64,000 nt of DNA from Halichondria panicea (taxonomy: Eukaryota > Porifera > Demospongiae > Suberitida > Halichondriidae). The stretch is from assembly GCF_963675165.1 (NCBI RefSeq), contig NC_087382.1:3635963-3699962 (forward strand), given 5' to 3'. The notes beneath the pieces are model-generated. The model worked only from the letters and a program-made list of their open reading frames with translations. It had not been told where the DNA came from and searched no databases. Of this stretch, positions 48,601-62,100 are shown in pieces; position 1 is the stretch's first letter; the number at the start of each line of letters is the position of its first letter. The position numbers were made by a program, and so were the translations under genes.

Positions 48601-49501
48601 GGGAAACAAGAACTGAGCGAAGAACTTCTATTGGCCTAATAATCGTTAACACAATTAAGCATGGCTACGAATAATATCAAGAAATATGCTATCAAGCTAC
48701 TTCATTCATCAAGCTTTGCAACCAAATACCATGCTATTTATTTGTTTGAGATGACAGTTTAACGAAGCTTCAAGGGAAATTAAATTCTAACAGTAGAGTT
48801 ACTTGCTGTATTTATATGCCCATGCCCGCATGCCACCATGGCAACATCGTATACATCATTGGTTGGGGAAATCAGCCGAAAAATACGACCAAACCTTAAT
48901 TATAAATACGGTTAAAAAAGTTTGTTTAAAGTCAATAGTGCCACATTACACCACAGCTTCATTTGATGAAGGCTTATTATCAGTGAAGCACTGCAGCCTT
49001 TCAGGTCCATCTAATCCTTTGTGCTAAACGCTTGGGCCTCCCTTTATCTTGCTACAGATGTAAGAAACTGTTCTTTCTTTACAAAGGTGCTAGCTTAGTT
49101 AACAAGTCACTTCAAGGGAGCTTAGTTTGCATAAACAGCAATATCAAAAACATGTTGAGGTACAAGCTAACTACAAGCTGAATACATTCGTAGATGAGTA
49201 ATTAAAAATATCAGGGACACCAAAATTCATACCAAGATATTCACTATAATTCTTATACACAGTTTACTCACCTCCTCGGGTCACTTTTGGTTCTTTGAGA
49301 ATGGAGAAATCAGTACAGTTCCAGTGATGGTGCTTGAAAGCTTTTTCGCAAATCTCCTTTCCCTCCTGCTCAGCATATAATAGCAAAGGTAGAAGCTCTT
49401 GTTTATCCGTACATATGTAAGCGGCTTGTCGTCCGTTGTCCACTCGAGCGTAACAGTCGGCGAAGTTGAGCGACTTGGGTGCAGTGTAGATAGTTTGTCG
49501 T
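45686..49501 (-). CDS. Wnt: Wnt ligand, 5' end lost in scaffold gap
   Basis: Secreted Wnt signalling ligand. - strand exons: 49272-49501 (open into the gap; ends EICEKAFKHHHWNCTDF), 46994-47259 (KESAYVYALSMAVIAHTVTQ, then GELESCTCD) and 45686-46165 (terminal). The joins are in frame (phase 1, then 0): the second join reads KATKN, then IIRASVLDAS, then QCKCHGVSGTC. CHGVSG carries the Ser that is palmitoleoylated in all Wnts. The Cys-rich C-terminus (GRICEP, CRQCNKE, CRFHFCCDITCEV) ends 159 codons into the last exon. It is divergent: the usual W-x-WGGCSDN stretch reads VTLKHCSDEYG, and LCCGRG is replaced by VCRQCNK. The signal peptide exon is in or beyond the gap. Which Wnt subfamily it belongs to cannot be told by eye. 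Confidence 0.95.
46166..46993 (-). other. Wnt intron 2
   Basis: A GTAAGT donor at its 46993 end and a CACACAG acceptor at 46166. AT-rich, with a CA/C tract at 46940-46990. No other feature seen. Confidence 0.7.
47260..49271 (-). other. Wnt intron 1 (as seen)
   Basis: A GTGAGT donor at 49271 and an ATTACAG acceptor at 47260. About 2 kb of AT-rich sequence without recognisable repeats or exons. Confidence 0.6.
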
Positions 49502-49701
49502 NNNNNNNNNNNNNNNNNNNNNNNNNNNNNNNNNNNNNNNNNNNNNNNNNNNNNNNNNNNNNNNNNNNNNNNNNNNNNNNNNNNNNNNNNNNNNNNNNNN
49601 NNNNNNNNNNNNNNNNNNNNNNNNNNNNNNNNNNNNNNNNNNNNNNNNNNNNNNNNNNNNNNNNNNNNNNNNNNNNNNNNNNNNNNNNNNNNNNNNNNNN
49701 N
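49502..49701. other. Scaffold gap, 200 N
   Basis: Exactly 200 N, so probably a fixed-size placeholder. It interrupts the 5' part of the Wnt gene. Confidence 1.
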
Positions 49702-50259
49702 ATTAATTTTAGGGATTTTTGTATAAGTATAGCATTGTCTATAATTATAGTAGCTAGCACTATAACTCAATACACAGGACATCCCCAGAGGTTGCATTTA
49801 TGGAGCATCTTCATCCAGCCACAGGGTTCATGTGGTTGAAGGAACAGCTGAGCACACTTAGTGCTCAACATCCCCTTTTGAGTTTGTTTTGACTACAGAC
49901 CAGGAGCTTACATCACATATGCTCTTTGTAGCTCAGCATGCATGTAAATATTATATACACAGAACTACTGCCTGCATGCACATGTATAGAGCCTATGCAG
50001 CTATAGCTATAGCAAGTCTATATCATGATTACCTGCTGGCCATTGTATGTACTGATAGCTTGGTTGAGTGCTGTGTGCTCTGAGATGTTCTGTGCTTGCA
50101 AATAAGATGACTTTGTGCTGAAGTTTCCTTCTGGAGGGATGCTTCTTGCACTGGATGACACAATCTAGCTGACATATTGATTTGGTTTCTTTGCAAATAT
50201 TGATCGATTGATGTGACTCACTGTTGTGAAGGTTAACTAGCGATAAGATCCACCAGCCT

Positions 50260-50268
50260 CCTTTTATA
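50260..50268 (-). promoter_or_regulatory. Candidate TATA box for Wnt
   Basis: The reverse strand reads TATAAAAGG between the Wnt exon side and the GOSR2 stop codon, on the right strand for Wnt. Downstream, a candidate first exon with ATG ends at a possible donor (CAGCAG then GTAATC, near 50035). Weak evidence, based on motif and position only. Confidence 0.3.
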
Positions 50269-50496
50269 CTGGATGCACATTCCAGGCTGCATAGCATTCC
50301 ATGTGGCATGTGTGCAAACATGCAATATAAAAAAGGGGAGGATCTAGCTCAAAAGCAAGCAGTAAGTTTTGTTAATTGCAAGATAATTATTGGAACAAAA
50401 AACAAGTGATATAAATTTTAATTGAGACATGCATGCTATATATAATTATAAGTCAGTCTGATTGTCTTCACTGTATCCCCTCATGCAGGGCAGACG

Positions 50497-53057
50497 TTAA
50501 AAAATGAAGTAGTAGAGTAATAGCAGAATGATGAGGGAGCTGACGATGAGACAACCAAAAAACAGCCACTTGTCCTACACAGGGGAGAAACAATGGTGAC
50601 AGTAACACAAAATAATAATCATAATTGGATATGTACAGTACAGGTCAGCTGAAAGTTAAACGTTATAACGAAGCCTTACCGCGTTACAATAAAAAAAATC
50701 TGCGTGTAAAACGCTTAGCTAACGCTTGTCTAACGCACCGACCCGCGGGCATAACGAGCGGTTTCTTAGTAACTTTGAGTAGGCAGGCTCAATCTTCCAG
50801 GAATTTGCAGCTAGCCTTCATGTGCTAATTACACTAGCTAGTAAGTTCCTGGAACTCTCTATCTCCTGGAAATCCACTTGAACTCACTATATATATATAT
50901 ATATAGAATGAGACTGAAGCACCCACCTAAATTCCATGCGTGGGCTGGTATTTCGAGGAGAGGCGCCACTCAAGTTGTCATTTTTTCTGGCACAAGATAT
51001 GTGCAAATTCTAGAAGCATCATTAAATATACCCCATTTTCGTATTGCAGAGCATATTCCGAAAATTAAAACTGCGAAAACAAAATGTGGCACGTCACAAT
51101 TTTGAGCTGTACGAATATTTGAAATATTGAAATTAAATATTCGTCATAAATTTTGCACCAGTGACGAAAATTACCCGCTATACGGTAGTCGATGCTGAAA
51201 GCAAGTTTTAACATTCCGGAGAATAAATAAATTCATGCGTCATTGAGCAGCAACCAAGCAGGCAGAATAAAAATACATCAGAAATTCAAAAATGATATAA
51301 GAACCCAAACTGCTGCGTCTCATTAACTTCCCTGCAGTATAAGTGTACGCTTCATTGACATCTGCTTTTGATGCAAGCCATTATAAATGAGCATTGACCA
51401 CAGGTTACCAAGCACCACTATACCGGTTACCATGCAGACACACCATAGAGAGGAAGTCACTAACACAATAAAGCATACTTAGAAACAATCGGAACTAAAA
51501 CTAATTGCCCACAGATTTTTGTTAAGCATATCATTATACAAGAGATTGGTCATTTCCTGTGGGGTAACCGTGGTGTATGCTGACATAGTAAAGCCTTTCA
51601 AGAATGTACGGTTGGTAGATTATGCTGGTGATGACCATCATTCAATAGGCATATTTTTTGGGTGAGAATTATGCAACAAAATAGGAACATTTATAAGTTA
51701 TTTTTGTATATGTGGATATTTTCTCGTCATACGACTATCCTGAGCCGTACAAAAATTTGAAATTTAAAATATTAATTTGGGTAGTTCATATGAAAATGTT
51801 CACCAACAAAATTGTCGTTACCCGCTATACGATAATAGGCAGGTTTTGGAATACAGGTTAGTCGAGTCAGTAGTAAAAACATTTGTAGGCCTGATGGAAG
51901 TTTATATTGATTATCACCTTGGTATTCTATATTCTAGTGTTAATAGATGGAGTCCATTATTCATAGTTTGATGTTACTTACTTGTGTGACGACATGTACT
52001 TTGGAGGGAATAATAGACGATTTGAAAAGAATAATGGACCGTTAACTTGAGCATAAAAGAATAGAATAATAGGTGATAAATATCTCGAGCAAAATCTATA
52101 TATCCCTAGCATCAAGTAATCTTCCATCAGCTTTAAAACCTCACCAATATAGAGTTGGCAAATAGCTCTTCATCCCATTACTGTGTGTGTGTGTGCTGGG
52201 TCATGGATCCATATCAACCTTCCTTTTCCACCTTCCCAACTATTATGTAAAAACACTTATATTGGGGAATATCCACTTTCCCCATAAATGTGTGCAATAT
52301 GTGTGTGTGCCATGCACTGACTCAAGAATGCAATCTAGTGAAAACACTGGGAAAATAGAAACCTTCCGTACATACAAACTTCCCCAATAGCCATGCAAAG
52401 AAAGCTTAAGAGAAGCCGTACAAGAAAGCTGCTAAACCCGCATTACGAGGAAAAAATAAGATCCTGACATACTTTTATCACTCCCGTTTTTTAAAAAAAT
52501 TGTCTTGTGTCAACTCAGATAAGAGGAAACTAATGAAGGAAGTCAAATAACTTGTATGTTATCTGTTGACTTAATATTAGTCCATACCAATAGTTACAGC
52601 AGTACCTGTCAGTATAGTTTGTAATTTTTGAAGGTTATTTTTTGCGAATTGGACTTGTAATCTCGCTTTGACATTATTTTTGCGGCTTTCGTGTTTAAAT
52701 CAGCGAAATTCATGGAAATTTGTTACACAGTGTGTGTGTGTGTGTGTGTGTGTGTGCACGCACAGCACTTTTTCACATCACTTGAAATGCATATTAGACA
52801 ACGTAAGTCAACCACTAGCTACAGTACACAGTGGGACCACACTATAGGCTCTGTACACTAGTCTACACACTGCAGGTCAATCAGTAATCTATAGCTTTTT
52901 GTTTTTAAACTTAAACATATATTCCAAGCGAGGTGAAGGCTTGTAATTTCATCACCATTACTAGGTACCTCTGTAGTCCTCTTCTCTATGAGCCTCATGA
53001 CTGTCGTTGATAGTCCCAATGTGTTAGATACATCCAAGATCTTGGTCCGTACGCCCT

Positions 53058-53113
<56 letters not shown>

Positions 53114-56100
53114 TACGCCCTGTGTGTGTGTGTGTGTACCGTATATCTTCTAATTACCTTAATGTTACTATTATAGACGGGTAGTATAATTTTAGCGTGT
53201 TCAGATTTTTCTCTGTTTTTAAGGTACTAATTTTGGCGGATTTGTAGCAAATTCATTACCACAATATAATTATCTCAAAAGATGTACAAGTATGAGTTTT
53301 AGGAAAGTTTAGAGTCAGATACAGATGAAGAAAGGACTAGCTTGCTTAGCATACTCTCAAAAGTACATTACATTATACGAAAGTACATTAGAAAAAAGAA
53401 AAAAGAAAAAAAAACAATTTTTAATTTTTAATTTTTAATGATATTCATAATTTTTTATTGCATTTTATTATTAGCGCGTACTTAATTTAGCGTTAATTAC
53501 AAATTCACTAAAATTTGCTAAAATTAGTACCGTTTACAATAAGGTATATATCCTGGACACTTTTCTGGGAAATTTTCATTGTTCTAATAACAGCATTTGT
53601 TCTAAATATCCCATTCCAAGCAATGTAGCTTTATATAATTATACTAGCAACTATTACGTTCTAATTATTCCGGACATCTCACATGGGTTGTTCCAATTAA
53701 ACACAATTTGCAGCCTGATAAATTTATACGGTATGTGCGTGTGGGTGGTGTGTGGTGTGTGTGGTGTGTAGACTGCCCACACTGGTTGGTGACGGTGGTT
53801 GGTACTAACCACCTCTACACGACGATAACCACCTCTTAGGCTAGCTAGTTCACCACATGTTAGGCTACATAAAAGAGGCAAATGTGTGTTTTGAATCGAG
53901 ATCAAGGATTGATAAGAGCCACCACTTAGAAAATTGAAGGCACATTCCTGTGTATATACGTGTCAGCAAATAGAGGTTTGGAGGAGGCAATCAAACGAGC
54001 ACTTTTGGGGGATTAAATACCAAGCAGCCAAACAACACCGCACACACACCCACACACCCACACATTACACACACTACATACGCGGTGTCCATTTGAATTA
54101 TTTGAATTTCACTCACTTTCTAAGAAACGTATACCACAAGCACTTGAGGTAAAGATGTGGCGAGATAAGTTGCTAGGCAACCAGGCTATCGGCTATATAG
54201 CACAGTATAATAGAACACATAAAACGAGCTCCCTTACCAGTACATCCAAAAATGGTAAAATTCCGTTCTCCGCAAAATTCAATTTTAGGACAATTTCAAA
54301 AGTGGCCAATAAAATTTCTTAAAATTACATAATGTCATGCAGTTGTACACGTACGGTCTGTTCAGTATGCTCAGTATACATAACATACATGACTTGTACA
54401 TACACATAGGCTAGCTATTCGCAGAAAAAATTATAGTTAATAATGATAATTTACGAAGGCAAATAGGTTATTAAGATTGATTTCATGGCTGGCATGAATG
54501 GACTCCTCCGCATGAACAAATAAATAAATAAGTCAGTGTCTGATGAATTATCAGTGTCGCCAATTTTAGAGTTATGTATATCGTGGGGTAGGAGTGGGCT
54601 CCTCATAACAACGCATTGTAGAGCTCTTAGTTTATGAAACGAGGAAGTGATCTAGACAATATATACACACACACAGTGGGGTGGGTTGTTCTTAGTGTTC
54701 TTAGTGTGGTTACGTGTGTATAATAGGATGAAAACTAAACACAAACAGACAGAGAGAGAGTGAGGGTTTGACCAGATAAGGTTGCAACTGTTCACATGTA
54801 CGTACGCACATGCACGCACGCACACTCACACTATACACACGTGTCCATTGGAATTTCACTCCACATCAGATTATTAGATTAAAGAGGTCAAGTGCAGACA
54901 TTAGCAAAATCAAGTGGCTAGAGTATTTGAGGTACACAACCACAAGCCATTAAAATTCAATTTCTATAAATGCCATAGAAACAACTTCAGTAATACATTA
55001 AGACTTGGGGTAATATATTCACTCTATAGTGCACACATGACCTTAAGGTAAACACTGCTGCTGCTGCAATTAGCTCTGAATTAGAGTTTCTGACAGTGTG
55101 TACATACACAGTCTTTAATCTGTGCCGGCATCAAAGTCATACCAAAGGATAGACTGAGGTGCTAGAGCAGCCACTAAATCAAAGCATCAAGAATAGTTTA
55201 AAAGTCTATTTAATTAGTGTGTGTACAACTGTTATAACAGGTTATTAGCAACTGAACCCACCACCTCCCCCCCCCCCGTGTTTTATAATTATATTTGTGC
55301 TGAACCCCCCCCGTGCTCCTATAAGGTCTCTCTGTGTTGAACCACCCCCCCCCCCACCACTGCTCAACCCCCCCGTGCTTTGTAAGGTATATTTATGCTG
55401 TATACGCACACATACACGTAGGTATAATAGTACCCCTCAAATGGAACAATTAAAGTTTTTAATAACAATTAATGTTAATTAATAGGTTTAATACAGGGGT
55501 GAATTTAACCCCTCTCCCACTAGTGATCTCACAGGGGGTGTGCATTTAACCCCTCTCCCACTAGTGACCTTCTTCGGGGGAGGCCTGGGAACACCACTTG
55601 TTGGTACAACCACATGCAGAATAAGCAGAAATCAAACTACATGTACATGTACATGCACATGTACATGTACATGTGCATGTACATGTACATGCATGAATTT
55701 GTACAAGTCGTAATAATTATGTATAATTATATTATAAGTGCAGGTTGTCAAGGATACTGGAAACACTTAACAAACTTGTAATTGGAAGGAAGGAAGTGTG
55801 TTCAAGTCACAGGAATGGCGCTTCAGCTAATCAACCCTAACAACAAAGAAGAGCTTATTGTGCTGAAATATGATAACCAAGGGTGGGTATAGTTTCGATG
55901 GTGGACAGTACAGCTTCTTTGTCTAGCCACAGAAGATCTACGCAATCTGTGATCTTTGAATGGGAATTAACAATTAAAGGAAATATACGACCCAAAATAT
56001 TTATAACGGGAAAATCTACAAATTAATTAACATACGTAAGTGAGGGGGCGTGAGCTACAAAATGCACTCTGCCGGAAACATGTGCCCTGAGGTAATGACT

Positions 56101-59100
56101 GGATGGAGCCAGCTAGGGAGGATGGAATGTCTGGTGGATGTACAGTCATGAGTGTCGGCTAATGTCAGGTTCTATTAGCTTCCCCCCCCCACAGTGTAGC
56201 TGCTTACCCCCCACCCAGACTAAGTTGTAGCGTCTCTGGCTGCTCTAAGGAGGATGGTAGTTAGTCTCCCACCAGCAGAGACAGTTAGGCTTCACGTTCT
56301 TGGAAAAACAGGTAACACTATCTTTAACGGACGAAGGATGGGAACTGACAGGAAGACCCACAAATTATCATACGTGCAAGTACAGGGCGTGGTGTTACAT
56401 TATTGCGAACATGTACTCATACATGAGTAATTCTGATAGTTTTATAATTTATCGGATATAGTACAGTTTCATCGTCTAGACTATGAAGCCTGAGGGCAGC
56501 TCTCCAGGAAGAACAAGCACTGCTAGCTTTGAAAGGTATGAGAGACGGAAACACCTTAAGGAAATTAAGTAACCAAAAATATGTCCAACAGTAGGAAAAC
56601 CCACAAGCACGGGTAGGCGAGTTTCAAAATGCACTATTGCAAAACTTGTACACTGATGTGTGCTCCCCACTACAAGCCTGCTGTTAGCAGCATGTAGGTA
56701 CGTTCATATTTAGACAATTTGTATCGTACGCTTCCACGATATAATCACTGACAGGAAAGGAACGCACACTCAACGTAACACACGTGACAGTGCACCCTGT
56801 TGTTATCTATAATTATAACTTTGAGTCGGATAATTTGTCTCAGGCCTTAATTAACTACATTATTATACATAACAATTATTGGGCGTTACAAGAGCTTATA
56901 AACTGATAGGTTTTTTACTGTACACAGATATTCAATTTTTCACAACACACACGCATCAAGTTGTCAAACAATTAGAGAGAATACTTCATTCTAGTAATTA
57001 GAACGTACGCAAGCACGAGAGGGGGGGGGCAAGACATACCTATAGGAGTAGCTGAAGACAATAACTGGTTTGGTAAACTTTACGCTAAATATACACGTTT
57101 GTGTTCGTGTCATCTTACAGCTGTGTTGTAGTTCTGGGTTATATTGATAAATATTTAGACATGAGATCACTCAAGTGTGGAGCTTATACTCTAGCATGTA
57201 TTAAACACTCGGGGCTACCACTTCGTGACATGTGGCTTATTACAATTCCAGACATAACTTCTTGACTCCTGCCACAGGTCAAGACTAGCTTGCATCAGTG
57301 ATATTATGTTGTACATTTAAAACCGCTGCATGCACTAGAAATAGACACATGCGTGTGTACACAAACTATTATCATAACATGTCCTGTGCTTTTATTAATT
57401 GTAAATTGGCATTTTAAGAAGCAATTAAAGTATTTAAGTTATTAACAGCGCATAATTATACGTACATGTGTATCACCACGGTTACTATGGCTAGCTATAC
57501 GATATACACATGTATAGTGGATTGCACAACTGTAAAATAATGGCCTAAATTAATACTTAACCAACCTTACAATGGCGACAAAATTGCTGGCTTTCAATGC
57601 GGATAATATGGTGAAGGATTTCTCAAAACAGAATTACAGCGAGAGTACACACAGACAACTTGACTATTTCAAAATTTCGAGAAAAACAAATTTAAAAAAT
57701 GTTTGGAATTTTGAATTTAGGCGGACACAAGAAATACAACGTTTTTTAATACCAAATATGGAATTGAGGTGTCGCATTTTTTACGTATATATAAATTATT
57801 ATCGTACGTTCGTGATTAGTATTGACAACATATGTAACGTGAACACGAGAGACAGTTAGTTACCAACCACCACTACTGACCAGTCAGCAAGTCTATGTGT
57901 ATTGGACTCGCCCTAATCTAAAAAACCAAACCTTCAATTAAACTACAATAATTATGCCTGTACACTGGCACACACCTCTCAGAAATGCAGGTGTGATTTC
58001 GGAGGAGGATTGCACGCACATAGTTCATTAGGTAAACACAAATTTATACGCCCTCAGGAAATGCTCGCAAATTAGTTCTACAACAATCGTCATAATTACA
58101 CACATACATTTACGTTGTACAGTGATGTGCCCACACTGGTCGGTGGTGGTGGTGGGTATTAACCATCTCTAGACAACAATAACCACCTCTTAGGCTACAT
58201 ATTAGGTAGTTTAGAAACAAAAAAAGTAAATTTGTGAGTTGAGTTGAGAGATTGATGATTAAAAATATTCACCAATTTTAGAACATTCTCTCTGACAACA
58301 TAAAACATAATGCTCTCACTTCTCACACACACGCCCACACATACACACTCCTCACACACACCTTGAGAGTGAACCCCTGGTCTCGGAGGCTCGTCAGAAC
58401 AGCTGATCCATGGTCGAGGAGAGAGTCGAGATCTTTGTTAGCAGTGCTCATCCGTTGGTTCTGGTGAAGGGAGTCATCAATTGTGATGCTACTCTCCGAC
58501 TGTGTGTGTGGGGTGTGTGTGTGTGTGGTGTGTGTGTGAGGGGGTGGTGTGGATGTGTGAGGGTGTGTGTGTGGTGTGTGTGTGTGTGTGTGTGTAGAGT
58601 TAGTACGTACTGCAATCCGCTACTGCAGAGATAATTATATTGGTAACTATGATTATGGAATTTCGGATTTTGAGTGTGCAAACAGTTAGTGATCTAATGA
58701 CAACACACACTTATCACACGTAGCTGCTCCACTCAAGCTACATGTATGAGCCCCCACAATATTGATCTGGGGAATTATTTGACCATCAAAATCTAAACAT
58801 GACACCTTATAAAGCTAGTAAGAGAGCTGAAAGAATTCATCTTCTAGTTTGGTAATAGGACATTCTACCCTCAAGTTATGAGCCATCAAAGGTTGCTCCT
58901 TACATGTACACATGCATGTACAATGGCATACATACATGTACACATGCATGTACAATGTCAGCCAAATATCACATGTGCCTCGATCGAAACCCATTAAGCA
59001 ATTTGCTGCAATCAACTCGTTAAAACGTTAGTTCTCATTGTACACACAGCTGCAAGTGGTGTCACAACTTTGGAGACCAACTCTATATATAATATATCCA

Positions 59101-62100
59101 CGCTACTAAGGCAACGAGTACAGATGTGCATACCACCTTACGAGCAACAGATGACATACAAGCACAGTGGCACGGGTCACACCCAAGAAAGCACTACAAT
59201 GCTACTAGTAGCAGTGGTCATAGCAATTACGGGACTACTCTAAGAGAGTGAAAACAACAGATGCTCGTGCTCACATGTGCAGTACAGGTGTGAGAACGAG
59301 TGGGCGGTCGGGGTAACTAAATATGTAACCGACTCTAGCACAGTTGCTATGGTGAGGATAACCGTCACTACAGCTGGAAAATTTGGCGGGTACTATATTT
59401 GGCGAATGATTCATTAATTTGAACCAATTTGTCGTCTCAGGCGTGGTTACTACAGCAATGACGTTGTGTCCACTGGAAAACTTGTAATTTGGCAGTTTAA
59501 AAAGTTACCGACCTTGGGTAAAATGCACCAAGTCGTCAGTTATCTGGTGAATGGTGGTAGCACGTACGTCGATCATTGCCTGACATTAATCGTCACTGGA
59601 ATGCATTACACAACACACATAGGAGGAACTGAAATTCCTTAAAGTCGACTAATCCCTATTACATGTACTATATGGGATGGATATTGCAACTAGAATACAC
59701 ACAGTGTATAGTTTAAGTTACAACCTGTACTTACAACTGTGCACTTTCATATAAAGTGTTCCAGCAGCTCTAATCACTATGATATTGCTGCCTATTCTAT
59801 ATTGAATAGTTGCGGTTGTTTGGGGTAAACACATGTCAACAGTTCATACATTGAATAGTTTGTTTGCTATGAGAGTGGGTGTATGGTAACAGAAGGTATG
59901 TCATCCAGAAGTATACACGGGCAGTCCATTGAATTATATGATGACCTTTAGGGAACTAGAGCATATGCATACTAGATAACTGACACGACTTGTGGGTGGA
60001 AGACTGAAATCAACACATGTCAACAGTGCGTGCATGCACTGAATAGTTTGTTTGCTAAGAGGGTGCAAACATTAGATAGAACAAGATGTCACCAGAAGTA
60101 TAATTTTACAGTTCAATTAAGTACGGGGACTTTTAGGGAACTAGAGTAGAGCACACGCCTAGAGAGAAGAGACGTGACTTGTACAGACAAGATTGAAATC
60201 AACAAACAAAATAAATGTCAACAGTTCATGTACTGAATAGTTTGTTTGCTAGAGAGTATGCGAGCTTGGTACTAACAGAAGAAAGAGATGTCACAGAAGT
60301 GTATACATGCAATCAATACGAATAATGATTATGATGACCTAAACTTAGGAAACTGACAGCCATGCATATAGTTATTGAGAATACGTGACTTGTGTGTAGG
60401 CAGATTGCAGTCAACACACAACCAAGATCATACAGGGCACATGATGGGATAGTAGTTATTGTATCAACATGAGTGGGCGTGCACCAACACGAGTGGGCGT
60501 GCGTTCCTTAGTTACAACATGTGCACAAGCCAGAGGGGGGGTCCCCCTATTATTACAACACCATTAATAAATTTAATTAAATTTATTGCATCATTAATTT
60601 ACATACGTAGATCTTCCGTCTTAAAGCAGTCCGACTAATTACGAGCTATTTCCTAATCACCTTGACATCATTATACGTATTAACTAGAATGTTTTGCGAG
60701 CATTAAACATAATATGCAAACTTTGATCACTTGTGCAAAATAAAATCGCAAAACCTAAACTAGCACTGGTAATTAAATTATACACGACCCTTGCCAGAAC
60801 TCAATAATTATACAGATAGCAAAGGGTCAAGTTTTCTACTGATTTGGCTCATTTGCAAAGGTTTTTCACCAGCAAAATTAGCTGACAGCTGCAAAACCAC
60901 TTGTTAGATATTTAGATATGAACAATAATACTCTTAATTCTAGCCTAAGAGCTTGCATTTTTATTAGGGCCAGACTGAATGATTTAGCGTAGTTGAATAA
61001 TTTCAGCCACTTCAAAAAAATTAATAAAGACAGAACCTAAAAGGGTAAGTTGGGTCGTCGCCCGGTTTCTGTGAAACTTCGTTTCACAGAAACCGGGCGA
61101 CGCCCCAACTTGATTATGTACTTGAGAAGGAGTATGATGACTTCAAAATTTAGGGAAATTACTAACCGATTTGTAAAGAAGTGAAGAAAAGTCCCCCAAG
61201 AGGGAATCGAACTCACGCCTAATCTATAATCTGATCTACGAAGCCACCACCCTAACCACTAAGCCACACCTATTCTGTCCCTACAGATACATACAGTGGA
61301 TTGCAGACTAGCAGTGCACTTGCAAAAGAAAATTGCCATGTAGTATAATTATCATTTCATTCTAGCCTTACCTGTACATGTAAAGCTTGCTCTTTTATTA
61401 GGGCCAAGATACCTATAATTTATGATAGCATTCTTGAAAACCTTAGTATGTACATGTACCTGTGCTTTCAACAATGCTTGCAACGATTTGACTGACTGTA
61501 GACGTAATTTTTTAGGGGGAGAGGGCAAGCCCATGCCTAGAGCCCATCCTAGAGCCCATCCTAGAGCCCATCCTAGAGAGGTTTAAAGACAGTCTGCATG
61601 CTGAAAAATGGTTACCAGTTCAGTTTGCTTTCTGTACATACATGCTACCTAGACAGTACAGGAATCCCTCTATAACAAACTTCCAAGGGTAGTTAGTGGT
61701 TAGTATTAGAGACCACACTGAAAGCCAAAACCATTCATCAGAAGACCACCATGGACACATTACTCATGCTGTTTCATTCATTACATGCCCCCCCCTCCAG
61801 CTTGCACATACTAACAACCATACGTCAGTAAATATTAGTCATCATTATTTTATTGAAACTACCGTGTAGTAGTGATTCTCGCATGACATATGTACAATAC
61901 ATGATATACAGTATTGGGTTTCGTATATACACAGTTGAAAGTGGACATAGAGAACATATGTTGAACCGCGTAACAATAGCAACAATCAGATTATAAGTAC
62001 CGAAGCTTACGTCAGCTATTGACCATGTCTAACGCAATACTATCCAACACTGAAACTGCACACGCACACAACACGGAATATTTTCTAAGAAAAACCAATA

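Noticed and set aside
50625-52390. Short + strand frames inside the GOSR2 last intron
   Set aside because: They are 60-75 codons, overlap MITE-like sequence and have no similarity I recognise.
61195-61270. Functional tRNA gene
   Set aside because: A- and B-box-like motifs are present, but the acceptor and T stems do not pair. Kept only as a tRNA-like element.
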